Shown here one piece after another: positions 1 to 8,739 of a stretch of 64,000 bases of DNA; the first letter of the stretch is position 1; each line of letters opens with the position of its first letter. Origin of the DNA: Rivularia sp. MS3 (GTDB taxonomy: Bacteria; Cyanobacteriota; Cyanobacteriia; Cyanobacteriales; Nostocaceae); assembly GCA_019192545.1 (NCBI GenBank), contig JAHCMI010000003.1, forward strand, positions 1 to 64,000, given 5' to 3'. The notes beneath the pieces are model-generated. The model was not told the DNA's origin and made no database searches. It saw nothing but the letters and a program-made list of their open reading frames with translations. Both the position numbers and the translations under genes were made by a program.

Positions 1-64
1 ACCAGTCGTCAACTACGTCAAACCAGCCTCTAGTGCTAGGGGCGCGTCCAACTGCAATAGTCAT
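1..64 (-). CDS. psbD: Photosystem II D2 protein, 5' end only
   Basis: The minus strand from position 64 encodes 21 residues starting MTIAVGRAPSTRGWFDVV, the well-known N terminus of the D2 reaction-centre protein of photosystem II; the rest lies outside the window. D2 binds the reaction-centre chlorophylls, pheophytin and QA in the thylakoid membrane. It is divergent from ycf4. In many cyanobacteria psbD overlaps psbC downstream, which cannot be checked here. The short stretch is distinctive enough for a confident call. Confidence 0.93.
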   Translation of the reverse strand, partial: MTIAVGRAPSTRGWFDVVDDW

Positions 65-483
65 TTGGACAAAAATCCTCTTTTACTAAAAATTGCTACG
101 TCTCTAAAGAAACAAAGTTTTTATTTAGCTACTCTCAACAGTTTTAATACTGTCGATTTTATGAGAAAATACCACTAAGTCAGTAAGCATTTCTCAGGGT
201 TGTGCCAGACCCCAATCACAAACTGTTTTCACAGAGTATGATTGCTTAATAATTCTTAACTTATCACATTAGTCCGGCTTTGTGAGCAATTTATACTCAT
301 AAAATTAGGCAGTTGAGTGCAAACCCACTACATAACCATCAATATCAGAATATTTACAATTTGACACAACTTTTCTCATAAAACTTAAATTTGTTAGAAA
401 ATCTAAAGAATTTGTGCGGAGTTACTGCCGTGGTGGCAGACTTGATTTAAAGAGAATTTCTCACGACCTCTAATAAAAGTGAT
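65..483. other. Divergent psbD/ycf4 promoter region
   Basis: This 419-base AT-rich gap separates the two divergent photosystem genes, so it must hold both promoters. A TTGACA-like hexamer occurs near position 361 on the plus strand, but no operator could be assigned. No tandem heptamer repeats are present, unlike most gaps in the window, which fits a constrained promoter region. Confidence 0.4.
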
Positions 484-1053
484 ATGACGGCATCAATAAC
501 CATTCCAAAAAGTAACAACGTCCTTACACAAAAGGTTCTGGGTTCTCGTAGGTTAAGTAATTATTTTTGGGCAACAGTTGTTTTTCTTGGAGCCGGAGGC
601 TTTCTGCTGGCCGGGTTATCAAGCTATTTTCAGAAAAATTTACTTTTAGTCACCGATGCAACTCAGTTGGTATTTGTCCCTCAAGGTTTAGTTATGGGGA
701 TATACGGTGTTTTAGGTTTGCTGCTGGCTTTGTATCTGTGGCTAGTAATTCTATGGGATTTAGGAGGCGGATACAATGAATTCAATCGCGAAACGGGTGA
801 AATAAAAATTTTTCGCTGGGGATTTCCTGGAAAAAATCGGCGAATTGAAATTGATTCTCGTACCGAAGACGTGCAATCAGTAAGAGTAGAGATAAAAGAA
901 GGACTAAACCCGCGCCGTGCCCTTTACTTACGGGTAAAAGGTCGCCGAGACATCCCTTTAACAAGAGTTGGTCAACCTTTGTCTTTGGAAGAATTAGAAA
1001 CCAAAGGCGCTCAGTTAGCAAAATTTTTAGAAGTACCCCTAGAAGGATTGTGA
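484..1053 (+). CDS. ycf4: Photosystem I assembly protein Ycf4
   Basis: The 189-residue product has the usual Ycf4 length and layout: a short N terminus, two membrane segments (about residues 28-46 and 70-91), then a stroma/cytoplasm-facing domain beginning GGGYNEFNRETGEIKIFRWG. Ycf4 is a thylakoid scaffold that helps assemble photosystem I subunits. It stands alone on this strand, followed directly by tandem heptamer repeats. The ATG start matches the family N terminus. The assignment rests on overall sequence resemblance to cyanobacterial Ycf4. Confidence 0.93.
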   Translation: MTASITIPKSNNVLTQKVLGSRRLSNYFWATVVFLGAGGFLLAGLSSYFQKNLLLVTDATQLVFVPQGLVMGIYGVLGLLLALYLWLVILWDLGGGYNEFNRETGEIKIFRWGFPGKNRRIEIDSRTEDVQSVRVEIKEGLNPRRALYLRVKGRRDIPLTRVGQPLSLEELETKGAQLAKFLEVPLEGL

Positions 1054-1055
1054 AT

Positions 1056-1155
1056 TGGGCATTGGGCATTGGGCATTGGGCATTGGGTATTGACAACTCC
1101 TAACTGCTAACTCCTAACTGCTAACTTCTAACTCCTAACTCTCAACCTTTAACCT
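1056..1155. repeat. Short tandem heptamer repeats after ycf4
   Basis: About five copies of a GGGCATT-type unit (1056-1090) are followed by CTAACTC/CTAACTG-type units up to about 1155. Such repeats are characteristic of heterocystous cyanobacterial intergenic DNA. They lie between the ycf4 stop and the next gene. Confidence 0.85.
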
Positions 1156-1209
1156 GTTGCCTAAATCACTATAGAAGCTAAGATACATGGGTTGAGTTTT
1201 GTAGAGGAA

Positions 1210-1956
1210 ATGCTGTTAAAAACTCCTAAGTATTTTTTAGTTACGCTGCTCCTTGTCGGTGCTTTGATGTTAAACGGGTGTTCTGGTGAAGAGGTTGCTT
1301 CTACTAGCGCTTCTCCAGATTCCACAGTAACCGAAGCAAATAGCGATACAACAGTACAAGCAACTCTTGCATCTGAAGTAAAAAATGAGGCTGTTCCAGG
1401 AATGAATGATTTACCCAGACTTGATGGTAAAGCGACTGTAGTGATGACCGTTAACGGTTCTCCTATCACTATTGAAATAGATGGAGATAATGCTCCTATT
1501 AGTGCTGGTAATTTTGTAGAGCTAGTTCAGAAAGGCGTATACGACGGCTTAACTTTTCATAGAGTTGTAAAAGACCCTCAACCATTTGTGGCTCAAGGAG
1601 GCGACCCCAAAGGAAACGGAACTGGTGGGTATGTTGTAAATGGTAAAGAGCGTACCATTCCTTTAGAAATCAAGCCAGAAGGCGCAAAAGAGCCGACTTA
1701 CGGTGAAACAATTAAAAAGAAACCAGTATTGCAACATAAAGCAGGTGCGATCGCAATGGCGCGATCGCAATCTCCAAATTCTGCTTCCTCGCAATTTTAT
1801 TTCGCTTTGTCAGATTTAGCTTTCTTAGACGGCAACTACGCAGTATTCGGTAAAGTTACTGACGGAATGGATGTTGTAAATAACATCAAGCAAGGCGACA
1901 AAATCGAAAGCGCCAAAGTTACCGAAGGCGCGGATAACTTAAAAAACGTTAAGTAG
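1210..1956 (+). CDS. Lipoprotein cyclophilin-type peptidyl-prolyl isomerase
   Basis: The protein starts with a lipoprotein signal (hydrophobic stretch then a lipobox ending LNGC, Cys about residue 24 counted from the ATG), a Ser/Thr-rich linker, then a cyclophilin domain. Visible family marks are the catalytic FHRV motif, the QFYF strand (QFFI in eukaryotic cyclophilins) and LDGNYAVFG. It should catalyse proline isomerisation in proteins at the periplasmic or thylakoid-lumen face, anchored by lipid. An in-frame TTG at 1192 would add six residues; ATG at 1210 was chosen because it leads straight into the signal peptide. Two HIP1 palindromes sit in frame near 1747-1768. Confidence 0.88.
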   Translation: MLLKTPKYFLVTLLLVGALMLNGCSGEEVASTSASPDSTVTEANSDTTVQATLASEVKNEAVPGMNDLPRLDGKATVVMTVNGSPITIEIDGDNAPISAGNFVELVQKGVYDGLTFHRVVKDPQPFVAQGGDPKGNGTGGYVVNGKERTIPLEIKPEGAKEPTYGETIKKKPVLQHKAGAIAMARSQSPNSASSQFYFALSDLAFLDGNYAVFGKVTDGMDVVNNIKQGDKIESAKVTEGADNLKNVK

Positions 1957-1968
1957 TTTTAATGGGAA

Positions 1969-2110
1969 TTGGGCATAGGGGATTGGTAATTGGTGATGGG
2001 TAATTGGTAGTTAGTAATAGGGAGTAGATATATAGGTAGCTGTTAACCTGCCACCGTTAACCCCTAACTCTCTACTCTTTAACCTTTAACCTTTGACCTC
2101 TAACCTTAAT
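1969..2110. repeat. Tandem repeat tract before the ketoacyl synthase gene
   Basis: Degenerate TTGGTAATTGG-like units give way to CTAACCT/TTTAACC heptamers, ending just before the next gene. No promoter could be separated from the repeats. Confidence 0.7.
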
Positions 2111-2151
2111 GTCCTATGCTCAATCCAAAATCTAAAATCTAAAATCTAAAA

Positions 2152-3363
2152 TTGATTCAGGTTGTAGTTACTGGTATTGGTTTGACTTCCTCCTTGGGTA
2201 ATAACTTGGAAGAAAGTTGGCAGCATTTGATAGCAGGTAAATCTGGAATCAAGCTGTACAAAGCATTTCCAGAATTGCAGCCGTTTCCTTTAGCTTTGAT
2301 TGGCGATCGCCCTACCGAGTTAAAAAATCTAACTCAACAAATCATCATTTCTGCTTTGCAGGATGCTTCGTTAGTTTCACCCTTACCCGATTGCGGAATA
2401 GTAATTGGTTCAAGTCGGAGCTATCAAGCAGAATGGGAAAAGATGGCAAGGTGGATGTATGAAGACAAGGAGACAAGGAGACAAGGAGACAAGGAAGAAA
2501 AACTTTCTCCTCCTCTCCTCCTACCCTACTCTCTCTCTCCCTTCCTCTCTTCATTGCCTCATATGAACGCGATCGCAGCAGCAAAACTCGTAGGTGCAAC
2601 GGGAATTGTTTTAGCACCTATGGCTGCTTGTGCTACTGGTATTTGGGCGCTTTTTCAAGGTTTTAATTTAATTAAATCTGGACAATGCGAGCGAGTTATT
2701 GCCGGTGCGGTGGAAGCTGCAATTACGCCTTTGACGATAACTGGTTTTGATAAAATGGGCGCTTTAGCAAAAACTGGTGCCTATCCTTTTGATGTTCGTC
2801 GAGAGGGTTTGGTTTTAGGAGAAGGGGGAGCGGTTTTTGTTTTGGAGTCGGCAGAATTAGCAAGACAGCGCGGAGCGAAAGTATATGGTGAAATTTGTGG
2901 ATTTGGATTAACTGCTGACGCATATCATACGAATCAACTCGATCCTCAAGGAAAAGGTGCTATTTCTGCGGTTAAAAAATGTTTACATCGCACTCATATT
3001 TCTCCAGAAGATATTGATTATATTCACGCCCACGGTACCGCTACGCAGATGAATGACCGTGTAGAAAGTAAGGTTATACAAAGTATATTTTCAAAGCAGG
3101 TAGCAGTCAGTTCTACCAAAGGAAGTACAGGTCATACAATTGGCGCTTCCGGTGCTTTAGGAGTAGCTTTTTCTTTACTGAGTTTTAAGAATAAAATTTT
3201 ACCGCCTTGTGTAGGTTTGAAAGAGCCTGAATTTGATTTGAATTTAGTTAGAGAAGCGCGTGAAAGTGATGTTAAAAAAGCGATGTGTTTTAGTTTTGGG
3301 TTTGGGGGACAAAATGCGGTTGTAGTTTTAGGTAAAAAAACCGCTACTAGTCTGTCCCATTGA
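2152..3363 (+). CDS. Beta-ketoacyl-ACP synthase (KAS II-like)
   Basis: The 403-residue protein is a thiolase-fold condensing enzyme of fatty acid or polyketide synthesis. The catalytic triad is intact: Cys160 in AACATG, His294 in HAHGTATQMND and His328 in GSTGHTIGASGA, with conserved Lys323 and a C-terminal GFGGQNAV. Residues about 104-135 are a low-complexity insertion encoded by a GGAGACAA tandem repeat plus a CT-rich tract, which the family lacks; the frame survives. The start is TTG at 2152, chosen because it begins the family strand IQVVVTGIG. It could be a second, specialised KAS rather than the housekeeping FabF, since it stands outside a fab cluster. Confidence 0.88.
   Translation: MIQVVVTGIGLTSSLGNNLEESWQHLIAGKSGIKLYKAFPELQPFPLALIGDRPTELKNLTQQIIISALQDASLVSPLPDCGIVIGSSRSYQAEWEKMARWMYEDKETRRQGDKEEKLSPPLLLPYSLSPFLSSLPHMNAIAAAKLVGATGIVLAPMAACATGIWALFQGFNLIKSGQCERVIAGAVEAAITPLTITGFDKMGALAKTGAYPFDVRREGLVLGEGGAVFVLESAELARQRGAKVYGEICGFGLTADAYHTNQLDPQGKGAISAVKKCLHRTHISPEDIDYIHAHGTATQMNDRVESKVIQSIFSKQVAVSSTKGSTGHTIGASGALGVAFSLLSFKNKILPPCVGLKEPEFDLNLVREARESDVKKAMCFSFGFGGQNAVVVLGKKTATSLSH
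2463..2556 (+). repeat. Tandem octamer repeat inside a coding frame
   Basis: GGAGACAA occurs about four times from 2465 to 2495 and is followed by a pyrimidine-rich tract (CTCCTCTCCTCC type) to about 2556. It resembles the window's intergenic repeats but lies within the ketoacyl synthase gene and keeps its frame. Confidence 0.85.
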
Positions 3364-3365
3364 AA

Positions 3366-3420
3366 TTGACGGGTGGGGCAGGGAGGGGGAGAGTGGGAGA
3401 GTGGGGGAGTGGGGGAAGAA
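3366..3420. repeat. G-rich tandem repeat
   Basis: GGGAGAGT/GGGGGAGT-type units follow the ketoacyl synthase stop codon. This is a purine-only tract on the plus strand with no visible gene. Confidence 0.7.
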
Positions 3421-3650
3421 AATGTTTTTTATATTTACGATATGCCCATCAAAACTAACGGGACAAACCACTAATTTTATGAAAATAGCTTTTGAATTTA
3501 TAGCTCAACCTTCACCAGTAATATCTAAGAATCTATCGATTTCCAGATAAAAATAATCAAATTTCCTTGACATCCCATACCTTAGACAGTAGCCAGTATG
3601 TCCGCTAAATATCATAATAAAAGTATAGAAATCTTAAAATATATTTACTA

Positions 3651-5081
3651 ATGCAGGTTTCCACCTCTGGCTGGTCTAAGGTCAAACATTCAATACAAGA
3701 AAAAATTCTTTTCGGTAATGAACCGACAGCAGAGTTGTTCGCAATTCTTACCGTATATTTTGTCCAAGGTATTTTGGGGCTGTCGCGTTTGGCAGTTAGC
3801 TTTTTTCTCAAAGATGAGCTTGGGCTAAGTCCTGCCGAGGTTTCTGCCTTGTTTGGTATTGTAGTTCTACCCTGGGTGATTAAACCTGTATTTGGGTTTA
3901 TTTCCGACGGTTTTCCTATATTTGGTTATCGAAGACGACCTTATTTAATTTTATCGGGAATACTTGGAGCGCTAGCCTGGGTTGGTATGGCTACTGTAGT
4001 TAATAGTAGCTGGGCTGCGGTGACTGCAATTTTAATGAGTTCGCTTTCGGTGGCGGTGAGTGATGTCATAGTTGACTCGCTGGTAGTAGAAAGAGCAAGG
4101 GCAGAATCGCAAGCTGAAGCAGGTTCTTTGCAGTCTATCTGTTGGGGAGCTTCGGCGTTTGGGGGTTTAATTACTGCTTACTTCAGCGGATTTTTGCTAG
4201 AACATTTTACTACGCGCACTGTATTTTGGATTACCGCGACTTTTCCATTGATAGTTTCTGGAGTAGCCTGGTTGATTGCTGAATCTCCTGTAGAGAAAAA
4301 TACTGAAGATGATAAAAACAGCAATTTTGAAGATGTTAAACAACAAGTAAAGTTATTGCGTCAAGCCATAACTCAGAAAATAATTTGGTTGCCTACTGCA
4401 TTTCTCTTCATCTGGCAAGCCACACCAAGTTCTGAATCGGCGTTTTTCTTTTTCACTACGAACGAACTGCATTTTCAACCAGAATTTTTAGGAAGGGTAC
4501 GTTTAGTAACGAGTGTTGCGGCTTTAGTTGGTATTTGGATTTTCCAAAGATTTTTAAAGAGCGTTCCGTTTCGAGTAATTTTTGCTTGGAGTACGGTATT
4601 ATCAACAATTTTAGGACTAACTACACTGTTACTGGTTACTCACGCTAACCGTGCTTTAGGAATAGATGACCACTGGTTTAGCTTGGGTGATAGTTTAATT
4701 TTGACAGTCATGGGGCAAATTGCCTATATGCCTGTTTTGGTACTGGCTGCGAGAATTTGTCCTCCGGGAGTAGAAGCGACTTTGTTTGCACTGTTAATGT
4801 CGGTAACTAATTTAGCGGGATTAGTTTCTCACGAGTTGGGTGCGGCATTGATGCATTATTTAGGGGTTACTGAAACCAATTTTGATAAGTTATGGCTGTT
4901 AGTAACAATTACTAATCTCAGCACTTTGTTACCGTTACCGTTTATTAATTGGCTACCTGCTGCCGGAGAAGAAACTCCAAAATTAACTCAAACAGCTTTG
5001 GAAGAAAGTGACGAAACAGAAATTATGCCTGATTTGGTGTCAGAATTAATCATGAAACAACCAGAAGAAGTGGTTGATTGA
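3651..5081 (+). CDS. Folate/biopterin transporter family (BT1/FBT) membrane protein
   Basis: This 476-residue protein is rich in membrane helices and resembles the BT1/folate-biopterin branch of the major facilitator superfamily. Characteristic stretches include VLPWVIKPVFGFISDGFPIF, YRRRPYLILSG and SVAVSDVIVDSLVVERAR, with about 12 predicted helices and a loop near residues 210-240. A Synechocystis homologue (Slr0642) and its Arabidopsis relative are known to transport folates. The substrate here is inferred from the family only. It precedes the carotenoid oxygenase by about 100 bases of heptamer repeats, so co-transcription is uncertain. Confidence 0.85.
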   Translation: MQVSTSGWSKVKHSIQEKILFGNEPTAELFAILTVYFVQGILGLSRLAVSFFLKDELGLSPAEVSALFGIVVLPWVIKPVFGFISDGFPIFGYRRRPYLILSGILGALAWVGMATVVNSSWAAVTAILMSSLSVAVSDVIVDSLVVERARAESQAEAGSLQSICWGASAFGGLITAYFSGFLLEHFTTRTVFWITATFPLIVSGVAWLIAESPVEKNTEDDKNSNFEDVKQQVKLLRQAITQKIIWLPTAFLFIWQATPSSESAFFFFTTNELHFQPEFLGRVRLVTSVAALVGIWIFQRFLKSVPFRVIFAWSTVLSTILGLTTLLLVTHANRALGIDDHWFSLGDSLILTVMGQIAYMPVLVLAARICPPGVEATLFALLMSVTNLAGLVSHELGAALMHYLGVTETNFDKLWLLVTITNLSTLLPLPFINWLPAAGEETPKLTQTALEESDETEIMPDLVSELIMKQPEEVVD

Positions 5082-5083
5082 CA

Positions 5084-5135
5084 GATTAAAGGTCAAAGGT
5101 CAAAGGTTATAAGTTAAAGGTTAAAGGTTAAAGAA
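5084..5135. repeat. AAAGGTC/AAAGGTT heptamer repeats
   Basis: About six heptamer-like units (AAAGGTC, AAAGGTT, TAAAGGT) fill the gap between the transporter and the carotenoid oxygenase genes. Confidence 0.75.
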
Positions 5136-5185
5136 TATTTATTTTTTGCTTTTAACTACCCTTAAGTCATAACTATTTATTAGAA

Positions 5186-6703
5186 ATGCAGAATTTTCAA
5201 ATTGACGAAGTAGCTTCAACTGTTGCCGAAAAATCTTATAGTCGCGAAAGTTGGCAGGGTGGATATCAATCTTTAAAAGAAGAATGCGATTATTGGATTG
5301 ATGATATTGAGGGGGAAATTCCGGCAGAATTAAACGGCACGCTGTTTAGAAATGGTCCGGGTTTGTTGGATATTAACGGACGAAACATTCACCATCCTTT
5401 TGATGGTGATGGAATGATTAGTAGAATTACTTTTAACAACGGACGCGCTCATTTCTGCAATCGTTTTGTTCGGACTCAGCCTTATTTAGAAGAACAAAAA
5501 GCCGGAAAAATTCTTTATCGTGGTGTATTTGGTACGCAAAAACCTGGTGGTTGGTTGGCAAATGCTTTCGATTTTAATTTAAAAAATATTGCTAATACTA
5601 ACGTTATTTATTGGGGTGGTAAGCTGTTAGCATTATGGGAAGCAGCAGAACCTCATAAACTCGAGCCTCAAACTTTAGAAACTTTAGGTAAAGAATATTT
5701 TGATGGGGTTTTATCTGAAGGAGAAGCGTTTGCAGCCCATCCACGTTTCGATCCTAGTTGCGAGCAAAATAATGGCGAACCTTGTTTGGTGAATTTTTCT
5801 ATCAAACCGGGATTGTCTACAACTATTACTATCTTTGAATTAAATACTGCGGGTGAAATAGTCCGTAAAACCGCTCATAGCGTTCCAGGTTTTGCTTTTA
5901 TTCACGATTTTGCAATTACTCCTAACTACTGCATATTGTTTCAAAATCCCGTTTCTTTCAATCCTATTCCTTTTGTTTTGGGAATGCGCGGTGCTGGAGA
6001 ATGTATTAAGTTTCAATCAGACAAACCTACTAAAGTAATTGTAATTCCACGAAAATCAACGACTAATAAAGATAACAATAAAACTAAAGTACAAATATTA
6101 GAAACGCAATCTGGTTTTGTGTTTCATCATGCTAATGCTTTTGAAAAGGGTGATGAAATAGTTATTGATTCGATTTGCTACGAATCTTTACCAGAAGTCG
6201 AACCCGAAAGCGATTTCCGAGAAACTGATTTTGATGCTTTAAAACCCGGTCAACTTTGGCGGTTTCATCTTAACCTTAAAGATAATACAGTTAGCCGAGA
6301 ATTAATTGAAAGCCGTTGCTGTGAATTTCCTTGCGTTCATCCAGAGAAAGTTGGACGCGAATATCGTTATTTATACACCGGTGCGGCTCATGGCACTAGC
6401 GGTAATGCACCGTTACAAGCATTTGAAAAAGTTGATTTGCAAACCGGTGAAAAGCAAGTTTGGAGCGCTGCACCTCATGGTTTTGCTAGCGAGCCGAATT
6501 TTGTGCCGCGAAATCGTCATGGTGATGAAGATGATGGTTGGTTGTTGGGTTTGATTTATGATTCAAATCATCATCGCTCTGACGTAGTTATTTTAGATGC
6601 TAAAGATTTGAATAAAGAACCAATTGCTAGGTTACATCTTAAGCATCATATTCCCTATGGATTGCATGGGAATTTTGTTGATGATGTGTTTGTTGATTGC
6701 TAG
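5186..6703 (+). CDS. Carotenoid cleavage oxygenase (RPE65/CCD family)
   Basis: The 505-residue protein is a seven-bladed-propeller carotenoid or apocarotenoid oxygenase with a non-heme iron held by four histidines. Candidate ligands are His185 (AAHPRFDP), His240 (FIHDFAIT), His314 (FHHANAF) and His494 (GLHGNFV). An FRNGPG motif and PFDGDGM near the N terminus are also family marks. It should split a conjugated double bond with O2 to give aldehydes such as apocarotenals or retinal. Substrate cannot be read from sequence; Nostoc homologues differ in specificity. A strong hairpin terminator follows at 6747. A CYP120-type P450 lies 9 kb away. Confidence 0.92.
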   Translation: MQNFQIDEVASTVAEKSYSRESWQGGYQSLKEECDYWIDDIEGEIPAELNGTLFRNGPGLLDINGRNIHHPFDGDGMISRITFNNGRAHFCNRFVRTQPYLEEQKAGKILYRGVFGTQKPGGWLANAFDFNLKNIANTNVIYWGGKLLALWEAAEPHKLEPQTLETLGKEYFDGVLSEGEAFAAHPRFDPSCEQNNGEPCLVNFSIKPGLSTTITIFELNTAGEIVRKTAHSVPGFAFIHDFAITPNYCILFQNPVSFNPIPFVLGMRGAGECIKFQSDKPTKVIVIPRKSTTNKDNNKTKVQILETQSGFVFHHANAFEKGDEIVIDSICYESLPEVEPESDFRETDFDALKPGQLWRFHLNLKDNTVSRELIESRCCEFPCVHPEKVGREYRYLYTGAAHGTSGNAPLQAFEKVDLQTGEKQVWSAAPHGFASEPNFVPRNRHGDEDDGWLLGLIYDSNHHRSDVVILDAKDLNKEPIARLHLKHHIPYGLHGNFVDDVFVDC

Positions 6704-6746
6704 GGAATAGGTAATAGGGAACAGAAAATATAGCGCTATATTTTGT

Positions 6747-6775
6747 AAACCCGGTTTTTTGAAAAAACCGGGTTT
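6747..6775 (+). terminator. Intrinsic terminator after the carotenoid oxygenase
   Basis: A perfect inverted repeat, AAACCCGGTTTTTT against AAAAAACCGGGTTT with one central G, lies 44 bases past the stop codon. The run of T before the loop and the following ATTTTTG fit a rho-independent terminator on either strand. Confidence 0.75.
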
Positions 6776-7174
6776 ATTTTTGTTGTATTTACAAATTTGA
6801 CAATTTCTGGATTTCAATCCAAAATCCCTGGATTTCTCATAAGAGAGAAATTCAGGATTAGACTCTTGCAAAACTATCAAATAGAGCATTCCAGGCACCG
6901 AAGCCCTGTTAACTTTTGTGTTAACGTTCTATGTGGATTAATAGCGGGTTTGCCATCAACCGAAAAAGCCTAACCTTGCTTTACCTAGAGTGGCTTTTAC
7001 CTGCATCTGCTTAACCCGAACTCAGGTTATTTAACCTACGCTTTTGTATAGCAGAAGAGAAAAAAAGGACATAAATAACTGAATAATTATAGATAATATA
7101 TACTGTTAATAGAGGAGATCGATCTCCAAAGGGCAATCACTACTAGCCTGTTAACTTTGATTTAAATAGATCGG
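6776..7174. other. Non-coding gap before the TauD-like gene
   Basis: No convincing gene is visible. A near-repeat of GTTAACTTT occurs at about 6908 and 7151, and the central part holds an AAAAAGCC/GGCTTTT inverted pair (about 6963-6997). The promoter of the following gene should lie near its 3' end. Confidence 0.35.
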
Positions 7175-8341
7175 TTGAGACGGGCAGGGAGACATATTGT
7201 TGTGTTACGCTGCGAATTTATTGATTCATCGAAACTATTGGTTATAAACCCAACTAAACCAGACTCTTGTTCCACTGAAGATTTGTGTCAACTGATTGCG
7301 TGTTCCACTGAAGAACTGTTGAAGAAGTTACATGGTTATGGGGCTTTGTTATTTCGGAATTTTGAGATAAAAACCCCAGAAGATTTTGAAAAAGTGGCTT
7401 TGAGCCTATTTTCAAAAACTCTAGCAACTGAATATCCTGGTGGCGCTCCGAGAAAAAAGTTGATCGAACATGTATGGACGACTACCTCTTACTCTTCATA
7501 TTTGCCTATACCTGCTCATACTGAACTGTCCTACGTTCCGAGAATCCAGCCAACCTATATTTTTTTCTATTGCTGGAAATCTCCAGAGTGGGGAGGGCAG
7601 ACACCGATTATCGATATGGGTTCAGTCATAAACGACTTACCAGCTTCATTAATAGATAAGTGCCGTCAAAAAGCTATGGTTTATAGTATGCTTTTGACGG
7701 AAAAACCACAAAGATTTCTAGATATCAGATTGTTTCAATGCCCGTGGTTTCGTAAAAGCAAAACATGGGATAAGGTTTTTAGTACAAATAAACCCAATCT
7801 TGTAGAAAAAAAATGTCTTGCCAATGGTCAACAAATTAGGTGGCTTAAAGGTCCACAGAAAGACTTAATAATTGAAACCAAAGTTAAATCGATTGTTCAA
7901 CATCCAATAACTGGAGAAGAACTCTGGGCTGGTTTTTCCCCCTTATTTCCTATTTGGGGTATGGCTATCGAAGCTTTATTTGTTACTTTACATCAAAGAA
8001 CATTTCGCAACTTTGTAGTGCTTTTTGTATTATGGTTAGTCACAATAATTCAACAAATTTTTATTTATTTTTATAATATTTTGAATTATATTTTTCCAAA
8101 ACAAAAGAACTTACAATCTTGGTTCCCAGGCAGTAGAAAACAACTAGATGTTTGTTTTGAAGATGGAACTTATTTAAGTCCGTGGGAGGTTTTTTTGATT
8201 ATAAAAGCATATTGGAACAATGCCACAATTTTTAATTGGCGTGATGGCGATATATTGCTATTAGATAATAAACGCATTGGTCATCAACGATTGCCATTTC
8301 AGGGAAGTAAACGTGCTATATGTGTTGCTTTTGGTAAATAA
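7175..8341 (+). CDS. TauD/TfdA (SyrP-like) Fe(II)/2-oxoglutarate dioxygenase with hydrophobic insert
   Basis: This 388-residue protein has the facial triad of 2-oxoglutarate dioxygenases: His115 and Glu117 in PAHTELSY, distal His370 in RIGHQRLPF and Arg380 in GSKRAI. The N-terminal GALLFRNFEI and the EWGGQTPIIDM stretch also fit the TauD/SyrP branch, which hydroxylates amino acids, fatty acids or carrier-bound substrates. Unusually, residues about 278-306 form a strongly hydrophobic, membrane-like segment between the two halves of the active site. The start is uncertain: TTG at 7175, or GTG at 7202. It is AT-rich and stands alone between the carotenoid oxygenase and hemN. Substrate is unknown. 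Confidence 0.78.
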   Translation: MRRAGRHIVVLRCEFIDSSKLLVINPTKPDSCSTEDLCQLIACSTEELLKKLHGYGALLFRNFEIKTPEDFEKVALSLFSKTLATEYPGGAPRKKLIEHVWTTTSYSSYLPIPAHTELSYVPRIQPTYIFFYCWKSPEWGGQTPIIDMGSVINDLPASLIDKCRQKAMVYSMLLTEKPQRFLDIRLFQCPWFRKSKTWDKVFSTNKPNLVEKKCLANGQQIRWLKGPQKDLIIETKVKSIVQHPITGEELWAGFSPLFPIWGMAIEALFVTLHQRTFRNFVVLFVLWLVTIIQQIFIYFYNILNYIFPKQKNLQSWFPGSRKQLDVCFEDGTYLSPWEVFLIIKAYWNNATIFNWRDGDILLLDNKRIGHQRLPFQGSKRAICVAFGK

Positions 8342-8418
8342 TTACGACCCATCAGTAGTTAGTATTCTAAAAAAAATAAGGTTCTTCAGCACTTGGTATG
8401 CTAATTAAATAGTCGTAA

Positions 8419-8611
8419 AAAGGCAGAAGGCAGAGGGCAGAGGGCAGAAGGTAAAAAGTATAAATAAAAACTTTAGTTCTGAGTTTAAAGCTTAGAAGGA
8501 ATAAATAATTATACTGAGACTGCTTATTTAAGGTATAAAATATTTATTTTAATCTCACTCTTTTAAGGGTGAGTAACCTTCTGCCTCCTGCCTCCTTCCT
8601 TCTGCCTTCTG
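8419..8611. repeat. Inverted pair of GGCAGAAG tandem tracts
   Basis: AGGCAGA/GGCAGAGG-type units at 8420-8451 face a complementary TTCTGCCTCC-type tract at 8577-8611, about 125 bases apart, in the gap between convergent genes. Between them a short CTCAC/GTGAG hairpin lies near 8555-8572. Confidence 0.7.
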
Positions 8612-8682
8612 AAATGAAAAAGTTTGAAAATTACAGCAAAGTCAACAGTTTAGTATCTTACTGTTTATAGTTAAATAATTTT

Positions 8683-8711
8683 GGTGCGTTACGACATCAG
8701 TCAAACGCACC
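8683..8711. repeat. REP-like GGTGCGTT palindrome
   Basis: GGTGCGTT at 8683-8690 pairs with AACGCACC at 8704-8711, just past the hemN stop codon. A related longer palindrome lies at 55010-55072. It may help end hemN or TauD-gene transcription. Confidence 0.6.
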
Positions 8712-8739
8712 CTACTACTTTTTCAGTAACTGGTAACTG

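Noticed and set aside
1056-1155. Possible CRISPR array in short tandem repeats
   Set aside because: Units are 7-8 bases with no spacers. The same kind of tract recurs in most gaps. No array-like 30-37-base repeats were seen anywhere in the window.
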